IMG/VR virus record: IMGVR_UViG_3300038528_000007
Span: 1-23,358 of that record
Source: a virus
Reading direction: 5' to 3' (one strand)
Length of the DNA stretch: 23,358 nucleotides
The translations under genes and the position numbers were made by a program. The stretch's first letter is position 1; every line of letters starts with the position of its first letter. The notes beneath the pieces were generated by a model. The model was not told the origin of the DNA. It searched no databases and was given only the letters and a program-made list of their open reading frames with translations. Below, one piece after another: positions 1 to 7,365 of this stretch.

Positions 1-122
1 TCGTCGTGTGCATGGACCGTCATCATCTCGCCCAGAAAGTCGTCAGCGTGTTGGCCGTCTAAGGTGCTATCGTCGATAGTGCCGGTGGTGTCGTTGTTGA
101 TTACTACGTTGTATGTGGTCAT
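1..122 (-). CDS. Unknown tail-region protein, N-terminal part only
   Basis: Only the first 40 codons are present; the rest lies beyond the left edge. The protein begins MTTYNVVINN and is rich in Asp, Thr and His. The ATG is preceded by an AAGGA ribosome site about 8 bases upstream. It lies just after the tube gene but is separated from it by a terminator and has its own promoter-like sequence, so it probably starts a new transcription unit. Tail assembly chaperones often sit at this position in contractile phages, but nothing in the 40 residues identifies one. Confidence 0.75.
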   Translation of the reverse strand, partial: MTTYNVVINNDTTGTIDDSTLDGQHADDFLGEMMTVHAHD

Positions 123-164
123 GTTCGTATTCCTTTTGTGTGGTTGGTGCCTCTTGATGACTTA

Positions 165-193
165 ATATTAAACCCACTGCCGCAGTATTTCAA
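165..193 (-). promoter_or_regulatory. Sigma70-like promoter for the gene at the left edge
   Basis: On the minus strand TTGAAA (188-193) is followed after exactly 17 bases by TAATAT (165-170). The spacer contains a perfect small palindrome, ACTGC-C-GCAGT (176-186), that could be an operator. The promoter sits between a terminator (205-229) and the start codon at 122, which fits a separately controlled downstream tail operon. Confidence 0.5.
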
Positions 194-204
194 CACCCTA
201 GACG

Positions 205-229
205 AAAAAAACCCCACCAATTGGCAGGG
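205..229 (-). terminator. Rho-independent terminator after the tail tube gene
   Basis: On the minus strand a seven-pair stem (CCCTGCC with GGTGGGG, two G-T wobbles, AATT loop) is followed by seven T. It starts 17 bases after the end of the tube gene, so it should end the head-tail transcript there. Confidence 0.7.
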
Positions 230-246
230 CCATAACTCTCGATCTG

Positions 247-678
247 TTACAGGTTCCGAGATCCGTTCCTAAACCGAATCACGTACTCCTGCAATGCGTT
301 GCCGTCAGTGCTTGATTTGGTGTTGGTCGGCTGGGTGGTGACGCTGCCGTTTTCCAGAATCCAAGACTCGACACCCGCAACACCATCCCGCGTAAAGCTT
401 TCTTTTGCGCTGCCGTTAATGACAGCCGGTGGCGACTGACGCGCCAGGTTGGCCATGAATACGTCAGACTCGCTGAACCGCTGAACCCGCAACAGAACGT
501 CATGTACGCCCCTGTCGCTGCGCTCGTTGATGTTCACGCCGCCGTTGATGCTGTTGACGTGTGAGGTGGCTGGGTTGGCTGGAGTGATAACAACGTAGTC
601 GCCTTCAACCAGGTCAAGAATGGCCGTGCCGTTAAGGACAACGGTTGTGCTGTCTACTGCTAGTGCAATGCCTGCCAT
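247..678 (-). CDS. Probable tail tube protein
   Basis: This 143-residue protein has the size of phage tail tube subunits and lies directly after the sheath-like gene, the usual tube position in contractile phages. It is a beta-rich sequence with few charged blocks, and its ending (EYVIRFRNGSRNL) is typical of DUF3277-like tail proteins that accompany DUF3383 proteins. It would polymerise as the inner tube through which DNA passes. AAGGAG lies 9 bases before the ATG, and this site overlaps the stop codon of the sheath gene, suggesting coupled translation. A terminator follows. The tube role is inferred mainly from position and size. Confidence 0.7.
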   Translation of the reverse strand: MAGIALAVDSTTVVLNGTAILDLVEGDYVVITPANPATSHVNSINGGVNINERSDRGVHDVLLRVQRFSESDVFMANLARQSPPAVINGSAKESFTRDGVAGVESWILENGSVTTQPTNTKSSTDGNALQEYVIRFRNGSRNL

Positions 679-690
679 GATGCGTGCTCC

Positions 691-2190
691 TTAACGGTTT
701 ACGTTGACGATGATGTCTACGGAATGAATAGCGCCGGCCAACTTAACCGCGCCCTGTAGTACAGGAGACTGTCGGGCCTCGCGTGAGTTCTGGGCCTGCG
801 CTGCAAGTGATCCTGCCAGCCAGTAAAAGCCGTTGTTGCTAATGCCGCGACGGAAGGTTTCCAGATCGCCGAACGTGTCAGGGCTTGACCATGTGCCGGG
901 CGCAAATACGCCTGCGCGTACAAATTGCAACGTGGTTTTTTCTGCCTGGTCAATCAACTGGTTAACGCCGCGTGTAGTTTGCGGGATCTTGGTGCTGGTT
1001 TGTTTGAGCAGGTTGTACATGTCGATTTGCAAGAAATCCACATACGCAATCAGGTTGTAACGTTCGTCGGTAAAGTTGTTAGCGCCACTGGTCAAAATTG
1101 CAGGCGTTAATTTAATGGTTGTGTACAGGTCTAGGCCAACAGTCTGCGCCTGGTTAACCTGGGTCTGTGTGTATTCCTCTGCTGCCACTGACAGCTCTTT
1201 CAGGTGCATTGTCAGCGCCGAGTTTTCAGCCGCAAAATTAACCGTGTGCGCCCGCGCCATGTACGATGCCGCCAGCTTGCGGTTGCCTGCCTTGCTAAAC
1301 AGCATCCGATAGTTAGTCAGGCTTGACAGTTTGATGTCCCAGACCACGTTTGTCGGGTCAACAGTCAAGTTGGCCGGTGCGTCGAACACATCATATTGCA
1401 GCACGTCGTTAGCTTGGCCGAACTCTGCCAGCGCCTTGGACTCTAAATCAGTCGGGTTGTCGATGAACATTGCGCCACGGAACTTGACCTGCGCAAACAG
1501 CTCTGTGATTGCCGCCAGCTTGGTTTCAGCGGTTAGCGTTTCAGCCGCCGCGCCTTGAGTCAGGAAGCCACCAGATCCGGTAGTCAGCGCCAAGGTCTGG
1601 CCGATGAATGTTCCGGTGCCTGGGTCGCTTGCGAACGTGACGGTGCTGGATGCGCCGCTGGTGTCGCTTGTAATCACAACACGCTGATCACTCACAGTTG
1701 CGGTTGCGCCTGCCAGTGCCGCGTCAATAACTGCAACGATGCCCGCCAAGGTTGTGGTGCTTTGGAAATCTAGGCCGGTCAGGTTCTCTGTGGAGCCGTC
1801 CACGTCCACGTCAAGCGTGCCGTCGTCAACTGACTGCAATGCGCCGACAACGGATGCCTCAGATAGCTGTGCTCCGTTTAGGCTTGCCGCTGTAGCTGCC
1901 ACAACTTCTTCGGCACCGCGCCAGTAGCCGATGACCAAGAAGCCGCCTGCGTTTGTCGGGTTTGGGGATGTGCCGAATACTGACAAGGCAAAATCGTAAA
2001 CCTTGCTGGCGGTGCCAAAGTCAGTCGCAACACTTGCTGCGTCTGCGTAGATGCGGTATCGGCTTGCTGTTGAAATCGGACCCTGCTGCTCTGCTGTCAG
2101 GATCGAGATTACGTTCGGGTTGTCAGCCAAGGCCAGCGCACCGCTTTGAAGCAGCGTGACTGTAACAACGTTATTGATGCTTACGCCCAT
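691..2190 (-). CDS. DUF3383 family protein, probable tail sheath
   Basis: This 499-residue protein starts MGVSINNVVTVTLL and resembles the DUF3383 family, found in contractile-tailed phages and taken to be the sheath subunit. The N-terminal third carries the GPISTASRYRIYADAASVATDFG-like segment, in which the protein is matched to successive layers. The middle (roughly residues 120-220) is Thr/Ser/Gly-rich and probably a surface domain. The C-terminal part (roughly 390-499) ends with a hydrophobic strand, VDIIVNVNR, as in sheath proteins. The sheath contracts around the tube during infection. AGAGGA precedes the ATG. Sheath function is inferred from family, size and the adjacent tube-like gene. 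Confidence 0.8.
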   Translation of the reverse strand: MGVSINNVVTVTLLQSGALALADNPNVISILTAEQQGPISTASRYRIYADAASVATDFGTASKVYDFALSVFGTSPNPTNAGGFLVIGYWRGAEEVVAATAASLNGAQLSEASVVGALQSVDDGTLDVDVDGSTENLTGLDFQSTTTLAGIVAVIDAALAGATATVSDQRVVITSDTSGASSTVTFASDPGTGTFIGQTLALTTGSGGFLTQGAAAETLTAETKLAAITELFAQVKFRGAMFIDNPTDLESKALAEFGQANDVLQYDVFDAPANLTVDPTNVVWDIKLSSLTNYRMLFSKAGNRKLAASYMARAHTVNFAAENSALTMHLKELSVAAEEYTQTQVNQAQTVGLDLYTTIKLTPAILTSGANNFTDERYNLIAYVDFLQIDMYNLLKQTSTKIPQTTRGVNQLIDQAEKTTLQFVRAGVFAPGTWSSPDTFGDLETFRRGISNNGFYWLAGSLAAQAQNSREARQSPVLQGAVKLAGAIHSVDIIVNVNR

Positions 2191-2251
2191 AATAAATTCC
2201 TCTGTTCAAAATTCCGTTGCTTGCGGCTTACATGATAACAGTAAACTATCG

Positions 2252-2653
2252 TTACGTGCCCATTTCGGGTTCTAGGGCTTTCTTCAGCCCCAGCGCTGCG
2301 ATGTGATCTTGTGCGCTGTCTGCGTTGCTGCCTAGTATAACAGCGATAACATCCGGGCCTGCTATGCCGTTGTTGATCTGTAGCAGCGCCTGTGCCCGTG
2401 TGGCTGCCTCTAAGTCCATGCCCGGCGCGTGGTCAGGGGCTTGTAGCGGCAGGCCTGCCATTTGCGCGAAAACTGGATTTGCGACTGTCGAGGCTACCGA
2501 GTACAGGTTGCCATCGGCGTCTTGATACGATGCGCTGGTGAACGTTTTGTCGTCTGCGCTGGACTCGCCAAGGCATAGGGCTAGTTGGTTGGCGTCAGGG
2601 ATGTGGGCTGCTGGGGCGGCAATTGTAACTCTCTGCGTGTATTCCGTGCTCAT
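2252..2653 (-). CDS. Hypothetical protein after the repeat fibre gene
   Basis: This 133-residue protein of unknown function starts MSTEYTQRVTIAAPAAHIPDA and is rich in Ala, with no membrane segment or clear motif. GGAGG lies about 9 bases before its ATG, and this site lies inside the end of the upstream gene, so translation is probably coupled to it. It may be a partner or assembly factor of the fibre-like protein, or a small virion protein; this is suggested only by position. The 61 bases after it, before the sheath gene, hold no further gene. Confidence 0.75.
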   Translation of the reverse strand: MSTEYTQRVTIAAPAAHIPDANQLALCLGESSADDKTFTSASYQDADGNLYSVASTVANPVFAQMAGLPLQAPDHAPGMDLEAATRAQALLQINNGIAGPDVIAVILGSNADSAQDHIAALGLKKALEPEMGT

Positions 2654-2654
2654 A

Positions 2655-4118
2655 CTAATAGCCTCCGGTTACTGTGACTGTCCAGCCGCGTGAGCGTAGG
2701 GTGTCGATAGCTGCCTCGCCGGTTGATGATGGGGCTGATCCGCCTGATTGGTCAAATACTCTTGTGCCTGAATCAATACCTGAAGTTACTAGTGATACTA
2801 GAATATTATCTATTGATTCTTGTGACAGGTTAGTAGTAGTGAAAGCGAGTGTAAAAACACCACCTTTAATATTATCAAAAGCATTAGCTGGAAAACTAGT
2901 TAATGAAGTACAATTACGCCATGCTTGATAAAAACTAGTACCACTAGATGTATCAATTAATGGAAAACTAACTAATGAAGTACAATAACGCCATGCTTGA
3001 TAAAAACTAGTACCACTAGATGTATCAATTAATGGAAAACTAGTTAATGAATTACAATTATACCATGCAGCATTAAAATCAGTACCACTAGATGTATCAA
3101 TTAATGGAAAACTAACTAATGAAGTACAATAACGCCATGCTTGATAAAAACTAGTACCACTAGATGTATCAATTAATGGAAAACTAGTTAATGAATTACA
3201 AAAGGACCATGCTAAAATAAAACTAGTACCACTAGATGTATCAATTAATGGAAAACTAGTTAATGAATTACAATTATACCATGCTAAAATAAAATTAGTA
3301 CCACTAGATGTATCAATTAATGGAAAACTAGTTAATGAATTACAATCACGCCATGCTTGATAAAAACTAGTACCACTAGATGTATCAATTAATGGAAAAC
3401 TAACTAATGAAGTACAATCACTCCATGCGTAATAAAAACTAGTACCACTAGATGTATCAATTAATGGAAATTCAATAATTTCTGAACGATCTCTCCAATA
3501 CTCACTAAAGCTAGTAACCTCACTGTAATCAACTCCAGCACCATTCTCAATGAAGTATTCTTCAGTATATCTCTTTTCAATGTTAGTCATCGCACTGTTA
3601 AGAAATACAACTCCATTAATAGCGTTACCGGGAAAGTATTCTCCGCCCAGCTCATACGCCCCAGCAGGTATACTAATGCCATAGCTCGCAGTACCATCAT
3701 CCGTAGCAAGCACCATAGTTCCATTCCAGCCGCCCGTAGGCACTGTGATAATCAGCGCGTCGTCTACTTTGTCCAGTGAGAGCCTGTCTGGGCTGGCGTT
3801 GTACGTGGGCCGGGCTGCGCTTGTTGATTGTACTGCGGTGTGTTCATTTGGTGACTGGTCAGCCATTGAACCAACAGGATCACCGTCCGCAGTAACAGGC
3901 ACAGTGCCTGCCGCGTCCTGAAAGAGTGCCTGTGTGCCGTTGACTACTGGCCGGGGGATGTAGAATGCGCCCTGTTCGCCTTGCAGGAATAGATCCGCTG
4001 GTGTAAAAACATAAGGCCGATGCTGCCCCTTACCTCCTAGCATTAGGCCGAATTTTAACAAGTCATTTCTCCCTTTTGTAAAGTTGACATTTATAAGGTT
4101 GTCAATACTTGCGGACAT
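2655..4118 (-). CDS. Leucine-rich-repeat fibre-like protein
   Basis: This 487-residue protein has three parts. Residues 1-216 resemble phage fibre or virion-surface proteins (for example the stretch FYIPRPVVNGTQALFQDAAG). Residues 217-408 are eight tandem 24-residue repeats of the form FPLIDTSSGTSFxxAWxxCxSLxS, related to BspA-like or DUF285-type leucine-rich repeats. Residues 409-487 end in GWTVTVTGGY, a C-terminal cap seen after such repeats in other phage proteins. Leucine-rich repeats form curved solenoids for binding ligands, so a receptor- or surface-binding role is likely but unproven. GAGGG precedes the ATG. The repeat part is about one quarter GC, far below its surroundings, suggesting a transferred module. 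Confidence 0.85.
   Translation of the reverse strand: MSASIDNLINVNFTKGRNDLLKFGLMLGGKGQHRPYVFTPADLFLQGEQGAFYIPRPVVNGTQALFQDAAGTVPVTADGDPVGSMADQSPNEHTAVQSTSAARPTYNASPDRLSLDKVDDALIITVPTGGWNGTMVLATDDGTASYGISIPAGAYELGGEYFPGNAINGVVFLNSAMTNIEKRYTEEYFIENGAGVDYSEVTSFSEYWRDRSEIIEFPLIDTSSGTSFYYAWSDCTSLVSFPLIDTSSGTSFYQAWRDCNSLTSFPLIDTSSGTNFILAWYNCNSLTSFPLIDTSSGTSFILAWSFCNSLTSFPLIDTSSGTSFYQAWRYCTSLVSFPLIDTSSGTDFNAAWYNCNSLTSFPLIDTSSGTSFYQAWRYCTSLVSFPLIDTSSGTSFYQAWRNCTSLTSFPANAFDNIKGGVFTLAFTTTNLSQESIDNILVSLVTSGIDSGTRVFDQSGGSAPSSTGEAAIDTLRSRGWTVTVTGGY
2895..3470 (-). repeat. Eight tandem 72-bp coding repeats
   Basis: The string CCACTAGATG occurs on the plus strand at 2941, 3013, 3085, 3157, 3229, 3301, 3373 and 3445, an exact 72-base period, so the reading frame is kept. 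About half of each unit is identical in all copies even at silent positions, while changes cluster in a few columns. Most copies carry three CTAG tetramers. This is a recently expanded array and may vary in copy number. Confidence 0.97.
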
Positions 4119-4129
4119 TAGTGCGCCCT

Positions 4130-4405
4130 CTAGGCAAAATGGAACGCGCCGCTTGTAACTTCTACAGTCACGGCTTCAGTGATCGAGAAATCATCACCCG
4201 CCACAAACGCAACAACCGCTGTACTTGCGTCACCCCACGTCAAGGTAAGCGAGCCATCCTCAACACAATGCGCAAGCTGTGGACGCAAGCCGGTATCTGG
4301 GTCGGTTACAACACCGGTTGATATATTAACAAGCCCTTTCCGCAACGGGAACGCCTGGACAGAATCGCCGGTCGCGCTGGGTGCCAATCTGATTTGTGGT
4401 GCCAC
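4130..4405 (-). CDS. Hypothetical small virion-region protein
   Basis: This 91-residue protein starts with GTG; AGGA lies 7 bases upstream. It begins MAPQIRLAPSATGDSVQAFP and ends VEVTSGAFHFA, with a Thr/Val-rich, beta-like middle. No family was recognised. It is the first gene of the three-gene cassette that contains the repeat fibre protein and follows the neck genes by 14 bases. It may be an adaptor or a small decoration protein, on position alone. Confidence 0.7.
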   Translation of the reverse strand: MAPQIRLAPSATGDSVQAFPLRKGLVNISTGVVTDPDTGLRPQLAHCVEDGSLTLTWGDASTAVVAFVAGDDFSITEAVTVEVTSGAFHFA

Positions 4406-4419
4406 GGTAAATCCTCGTG

Positions 4420-4923
4420 TTAGGGCTCAAATTCTATTCCGCGCTCGCTGCGTATTTGCAGCTCTGCGGTATCAATTCTCAGTATATCAACATCGACGCT
4501 TATGGCGAAACGCACGTTCAGTGTCATGTCCTGCCGTTCGCCATAGGTCATGCCGGCCAGTATTTTAACGTCGGTTATCGTCGATACCTGATATACCCCT
4601 AAGCCTAACGACTCTTGCAGCTCAAGGGCTTTCTGTGACTGTATGAGAAGGCCAAATTGTGTCGCGGTTGTCCATGCGTCAGGCCCATAAAACGATAGGG
4701 TCAAAGGTGCCTGCCATTGCTGTTGATAAGTCATTTCTTCTGCCGCGCCGTCGTACGCCTGTCCGCTGGCTAAACGCTGGGCTGCGCCAAGGGCATCAAT
4801 GCCAATATGCGCAATGGTAAAATCTTCTATCTCGTAATTTTGGCGACCGATGCGAATTAACTGCTCGTCATAATTAAGCAAGTCGCGCACGAATAACGCT
4901 GTCAGTCGCAGTGCTTCATTCAT
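4420..4923 (-). CDS. Probable neck/tail terminator protein
   Basis: This 167-residue protein resembles the phage neck terminator (gp12-like, LIC_12616) family. Conserved-looking features are the central QQWQAPLTLSFYGPDAWTTA segment, a helix rich in Leu and Gln, and a C-terminal TYGERQDMTLNVRFAISVDV segment typical of these proteins. They cap the tail at its head-proximal end. The gene follows the connector genes and overlaps the previous one by four bases (ATGA), so their translation is coupled. Assignment rests on sequence pattern and gene order. Confidence 0.72.
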   Translation of the reverse strand: MNEALRLTALFVRDLLNYDEQLIRIGRQNYEIEDFTIAHIGIDALGAAQRLASGQAYDGAAEEMTYQQQWQAPLTLSFYGPDAWTTATQFGLLIQSQKALELQESLGLGVYQVSTITDVKILAGMTYGERQDMTLNVRFAISVDVDILRIDTAELQIRSERGIEFEP

Positions 4924-5267
4924 GTTGGCGCCACCAATGGCCGGTTAGTTTCCGCAGCAACGACCTCAAAGTAGCCATAGCCGCGCCAGGGTCCACGTTC
5001 TGTCACGATGTAGTCTTGCCCGTCGTCTTCAATCAGCTCGCCGATCACTATGTCTGCGCGGCTGTGAACGAGGATATATTCGAGCGCCCAGTCTATCGTT
5101 TGCGGGTTTAGCTTCTGCTTCTCAGCCACTTGAACCACGCACAACTGCGACCGGGCCACCACGGTCAGCACTGGCACAAAGTCCACTGTGGTGTTCGTCA
5201 CGGTCTTTATTACCGTTGGCTGCTCCCACTCTATGAGCGCGTCTGACATGTCAACTATGCTGCTCAT
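4920..5267 (-). CDS. Probable head-tail connector or neck protein
   Basis: This 115-residue protein starts MSSIVDMSDALIEWEQPTVI and has a beta-rich middle ending in YGYFEVVAAETNRP. Proteins of this size lie between DUF4054 and terminator genes in related phages, where they form part of the head-tail joint. It overlaps both neighbours by four bases (ATGA). No catalytic motif is visible. The role is inferred from gene order. Confidence 0.7.
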   Translation of the reverse strand: MSSIVDMSDALIEWEQPTVIKTVTNTTVDFVPVLTVVARSQLCVVQVAEKQKLNPQTIDWALEYILVHSRADIVIGELIEDDGQDYIVTERGPWRGYGYFEVVAAETNRPLVAPT

Positions 5268-5734
5268 AAGCCGCGCACTACGTATGTTATCGAGTTGCGC
5301 AAGGTGCCGGTGTCGATCAACACCTGGCTGCTGCCCTTGTCATCCTTCGTTGCCTGCGTAATGTCCGGCCACTCACCATAGCCCCGCGTTGTAAATGCGC
5401 CCTTGCTGATATTAACGGCAACCGTTCCAATCAAGCCTAGCGCCTGCTCTGCTTTCTTGCCGCGCTGGAATACATCTTCAAACTGTTTGGCAATGGCTGT
5501 AGACAGTTCATTTCGCTTGGCCGTAAACGGCGTACGCAAAAATGACCGCCGTGGAACGCCAGCACCGTACTCATGCTGAGCGCCCACCGTGGCAACTGTC
5601 TGCCCATCGCCGTATACCTTGCCGCCCACTTCTTCAGCCGGTAAGCCTGCAGCAACATAGCCGCGCTTGGCTTTCTCAAGGTTCGCTAGGTAGTCACGGG
5701 TACGGGCTAGCATCTGTTCGGGTGTCAGCGTCAT
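5264..5734 (-). CDS. Neck protein, HK97 gp10-like / virion morphogenesis family
   Basis: This 156-residue protein begins with a Lys-rich helix (MTLTPEQMLARTRDYLANLEKA). It then has a segment with GAQHEYGAGVPRRSFLRTPF, in which 'HEYG' and 'P.RSFLR' match a motif seen in gp10-like and tail-completion proteins. It ends with LIDTGTLRNSITYVV, the classic 'L..TG.L..SI' ending of this family. These proteins help join head and tail. Four-base overlaps with both neighbours indicate coupled translation. Confidence 0.82.
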   Translation of the reverse strand: MTLTPEQMLARTRDYLANLEKAKRGYVAAGLPAEEVGGKVYGDGQTVATVGAQHEYGAGVPRRSFLRTPFTAKRNELSTAIAKQFEDVFQRGKKAEQALGLIGTVAVNISKGAFTTRGYGEWPDITQATKDDKGSSQVLIDTGTLRNSITYVVRGL

Positions 5735-6084
5735 ACGAACACCCCGCCCGCGCTACGCGACGTTAGCATCAGATACCTGGCCCCGTAACGTGTAGTCTGC
5801 AACCAGGACTTGCGCTCACTTGCCGGCGCAATGCCTTGACTGTAGGCAATTGACACGCTGCCGACTGATTTGGATTGCACAGATTTAATGTTACCGCTGC
5901 CCGGCAATGTCTCGCCAACCAATAAGTGTGCCAACAAGTTCAGCACAATTTCTTTATCACAAGCCGCGTCGTAACTGCCTCCGAAATAGCACGGCCATAT
6001 AGGCTCAAGAATCGGTAGGTATTGGTCCACCGTTGCAGTCTCGAACTCAGGAAAGCGTGCTTTAAAGTCGGCGGTTACTGTCAT
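5731..6084 (-). CDS. DUF4054 protein, head-tail connector
   Basis: This 117-residue protein starts MTVTADFKARFPEF, the usual opening of DUF4054 and similar head-closure proteins, and is largely helical, with an 'AHLLV' segment in the middle and a 'RYG.RYL.L' ending. These proteins are thought to bind the portal ring at the vertex. It is followed by the gp10-like gene with a four-base overlap and lies three bases after the small gene upstream. Confidence 0.85.
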   Translation of the reverse strand: MTVTADFKARFPEFETATVDQYLPILEPIWPCYFGGSYDAACDKEIVLNLLAHLLVGETLPGSGNIKSVQSKSVGSVSIAYSQGIAPASERKSWLQTTRYGARYLMLTSRSAGGVFV

Positions 6085-6087
6085 GCG

Positions 6088-6324
6088 TTAGACCCATTCC
6101 AGAAAGCCACAATCGACAGCATTGGCAGCACGCTTGCTTGCTAGGTTGTCAGCCTTGTCTGAGTCCGTGAGCTTGTATGTTACGCCAGGGTGCACGATCT
6201 TACCGTACAACACTTGGCGCTGACTGGACACGTTCTTGAGCATAGCCGGAGCCACGGGTTCCGCAATCTGTGCCGGTTCCTGCTTGCTGCCCTTTGGCCT
6301 GCCTCGTTGCTTAAAGTCTTGCAT
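6088..6324 (-). CDS. Small protein with N-terminal AT-hook-like motif
   Basis: This 78-residue protein begins MQDFKQRGRPKGSKQEPAQ. The RGRPKGSK stretch (about residues 7-14) matches the core of an AT-hook, a short peptide that binds the minor groove of AT-rich DNA. The rest (about 30-78) is a small predicted beta/helix domain ending in DCGFLEWV that I do not recognise by function. GAGG lies about 8 bases before the ATG. It lies between the major capsid and connector genes, so it may be a head protein that touches DNA; this is inference. Confidence 0.75.
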   Translation of the reverse strand: MQDFKQRGRPKGSKQEPAQIAEPVAPAMLKNVSSQRQVLYGKIVHPGVTYKLTDSDKADNLASKRAANAVDCGFLEWV

Positions 6325-6341
6325 GTGTCACCTCAAGTAAT

Positions 6342-6365
6342 GCCAGCCCTGTGTGAGCGGCTGGC
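6342..6365 (-). other. Hairpin after the major capsid gene
   Basis: A perfect seven-base inverted repeat (GCCAGCC and GGCTGGC, 10-base loop) lies 7 bases after the end of the major capsid gene. Read in the direction of transcription it is followed by ATTACTT rather than a run of T, so it looks like a weak terminator or an mRNA-stabilising hairpin that could raise capsid expression over the genes behind it. Confidence 0.5.
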
Positions 6366-6372
6366 CTCTGCG

Positions 6373-7353
6373 TTACAAACCCCGTAGAAACCGAGCTGCG
6401 TCGTCTTCGATAACGTCCAAGCCTGCAACGCCGAAGAACGACTCGACATAGTACTTAAAGCCGCGCTGTGATACAGCAGACACGTTCAGCGGCACCGGCA
6501 AACGGAACTGAATAGCCCGGCGGTTAGAACTAAACGCTACGGTTACAGACGCGCCCCCGGCAATGCTGACTGCTTTGGTGGTAAGGCCGAAAGTGACAGC
6601 CGGGAAGTTGGCTTGTAACGCCCGCAGCACTGTCATTTCTGAGCCTGCACTGTTCAGGATCTTAGTGCTGGCTACGTTGTAAACCGTGTTAGGCATTACT
6701 ACCCGGTCAGCCATGTAGGTATCCACGTTCAACACGCCCGCAAACTGCGAGGTTAGCAGCGTGGCGATTTCGTCGTACAGCTCTTGGCCGGTTGAGTTAA
6801 TCGCAGTTGCCGCTGCGTTGGCTGTTGCGAACCCGCCGTAGTTGAGCAGGCCGGTGGTCTTCTGGGTGCCGTCAGTGCGCGTTTGGCCGAGGTAGCCAAT
6901 AGTGTCTAGCTCTCGGTTGTACAGCTCAGCGTGACCCTCAAAAAAGCGGCTTGGCAGGTTGATGTTCTCAAGCTCTGCTTGCTTCAACTCAATTTCAGAA
7001 TAGTCGGACTCGGCCTCTTTGGTGAACACCGGGATGCTGTCATCTTCACCTTCCAAAGTGATTTTGCCAGACGTGTTGGTGTTGGTGCCGGACTCACGAA
7101 ACCCGCCAACGGTCTTGAGCTTTAGCTTACGAATTGAGGTAGAGAAGCCGCCTTCGTTGTTCAGGGTGATGCCCTGTTGTAGAAATGTCAGGCCCGCAAA
7201 TTCCTGCGTGAAGATCTCGGCGCTAACGTGCTCCAAGTTCCGCGCCAAGATAATGCCGCCCTCGTCTTTGAAGTGCTTCTTTGCATACACGGCGGCAGCG
7301 TCAAAGGACTTGATCCCGTAGAGGGATTGTACTCGCTTGATATCAGTCTTCAT
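6373..7353 (-). CDS. Major capsid protein, DUF2184 family
   Basis: This 326-residue protein resembles the DUF2184 major capsid family. It starts MKTDIKRVQSLYGIKSF and contains FTQEFAGLTFLQQ and ELEN.NLP..F.EGHAELYNRELDT segments typical of that family. Its C-terminal part is beta-rich (roughly 250-326), with RAIQFRLPVPLNVSAVSQRGF. The subunit forms the icosahedral shell. I start it at the ATG at 7353, which has a GGGG ribosome site 7 bases upstream, rather than an in-frame TTG two codons earlier. It follows the cement gene by 12 bases. Confidence 0.92.
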   Translation of the reverse strand: MKTDIKRVQSLYGIKSFDAAAVYAKKHFKDEGGIILARNLEHVSAEIFTQEFAGLTFLQQGITLNNEGGFSTSIRKLKLKTVGGFRESGTNTNTSGKITLEGEDDSIPVFTKEAESDYSEIELKQAELENINLPSRFFEGHAELYNRELDTIGYLGQTRTDGTQKTTGLLNYGGFATANAAATAINSTGQELYDEIATLLTSQFAGVLNVDTYMADRVVMPNTVYNVASTKILNSAGSEMTVLRALQANFPAVTFGLTTKAVSIAGGASVTVAFSSNRRAIQFRLPVPLNVSAVSQRGFKYYVESFFGVAGLDVIEDDAARFLRGL

Positions 7354-7365
7354 TATCAATCCCCT

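Noticed and set aside
1555-1927. Several plus-strand frames opposite the sheath gene
   Set aside because: They mirror the codon bias of the real gene, lack ribosome sites and have low-complexity products.
2191-2251. Short GTTTAC/GTAAGC inverted repeat before the sheath gene
   Set aside because: Only four bases pair cleanly and there is no T run, so it is not a terminator or a convincing operator.
2895-3470. Regular repeats considered as a CRISPR array or a diversity-generating retroelement target
   Set aside because: The repeats are contiguous, coding and 72 bases long with no unique spacers. No reverse transcriptase or template repeat is seen in the window.
4179-4568. A 129-codon plus-strand frame
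   Set aside because: It runs antisense across two well-supported minus-strand genes and shows no recognisable protein pattern.
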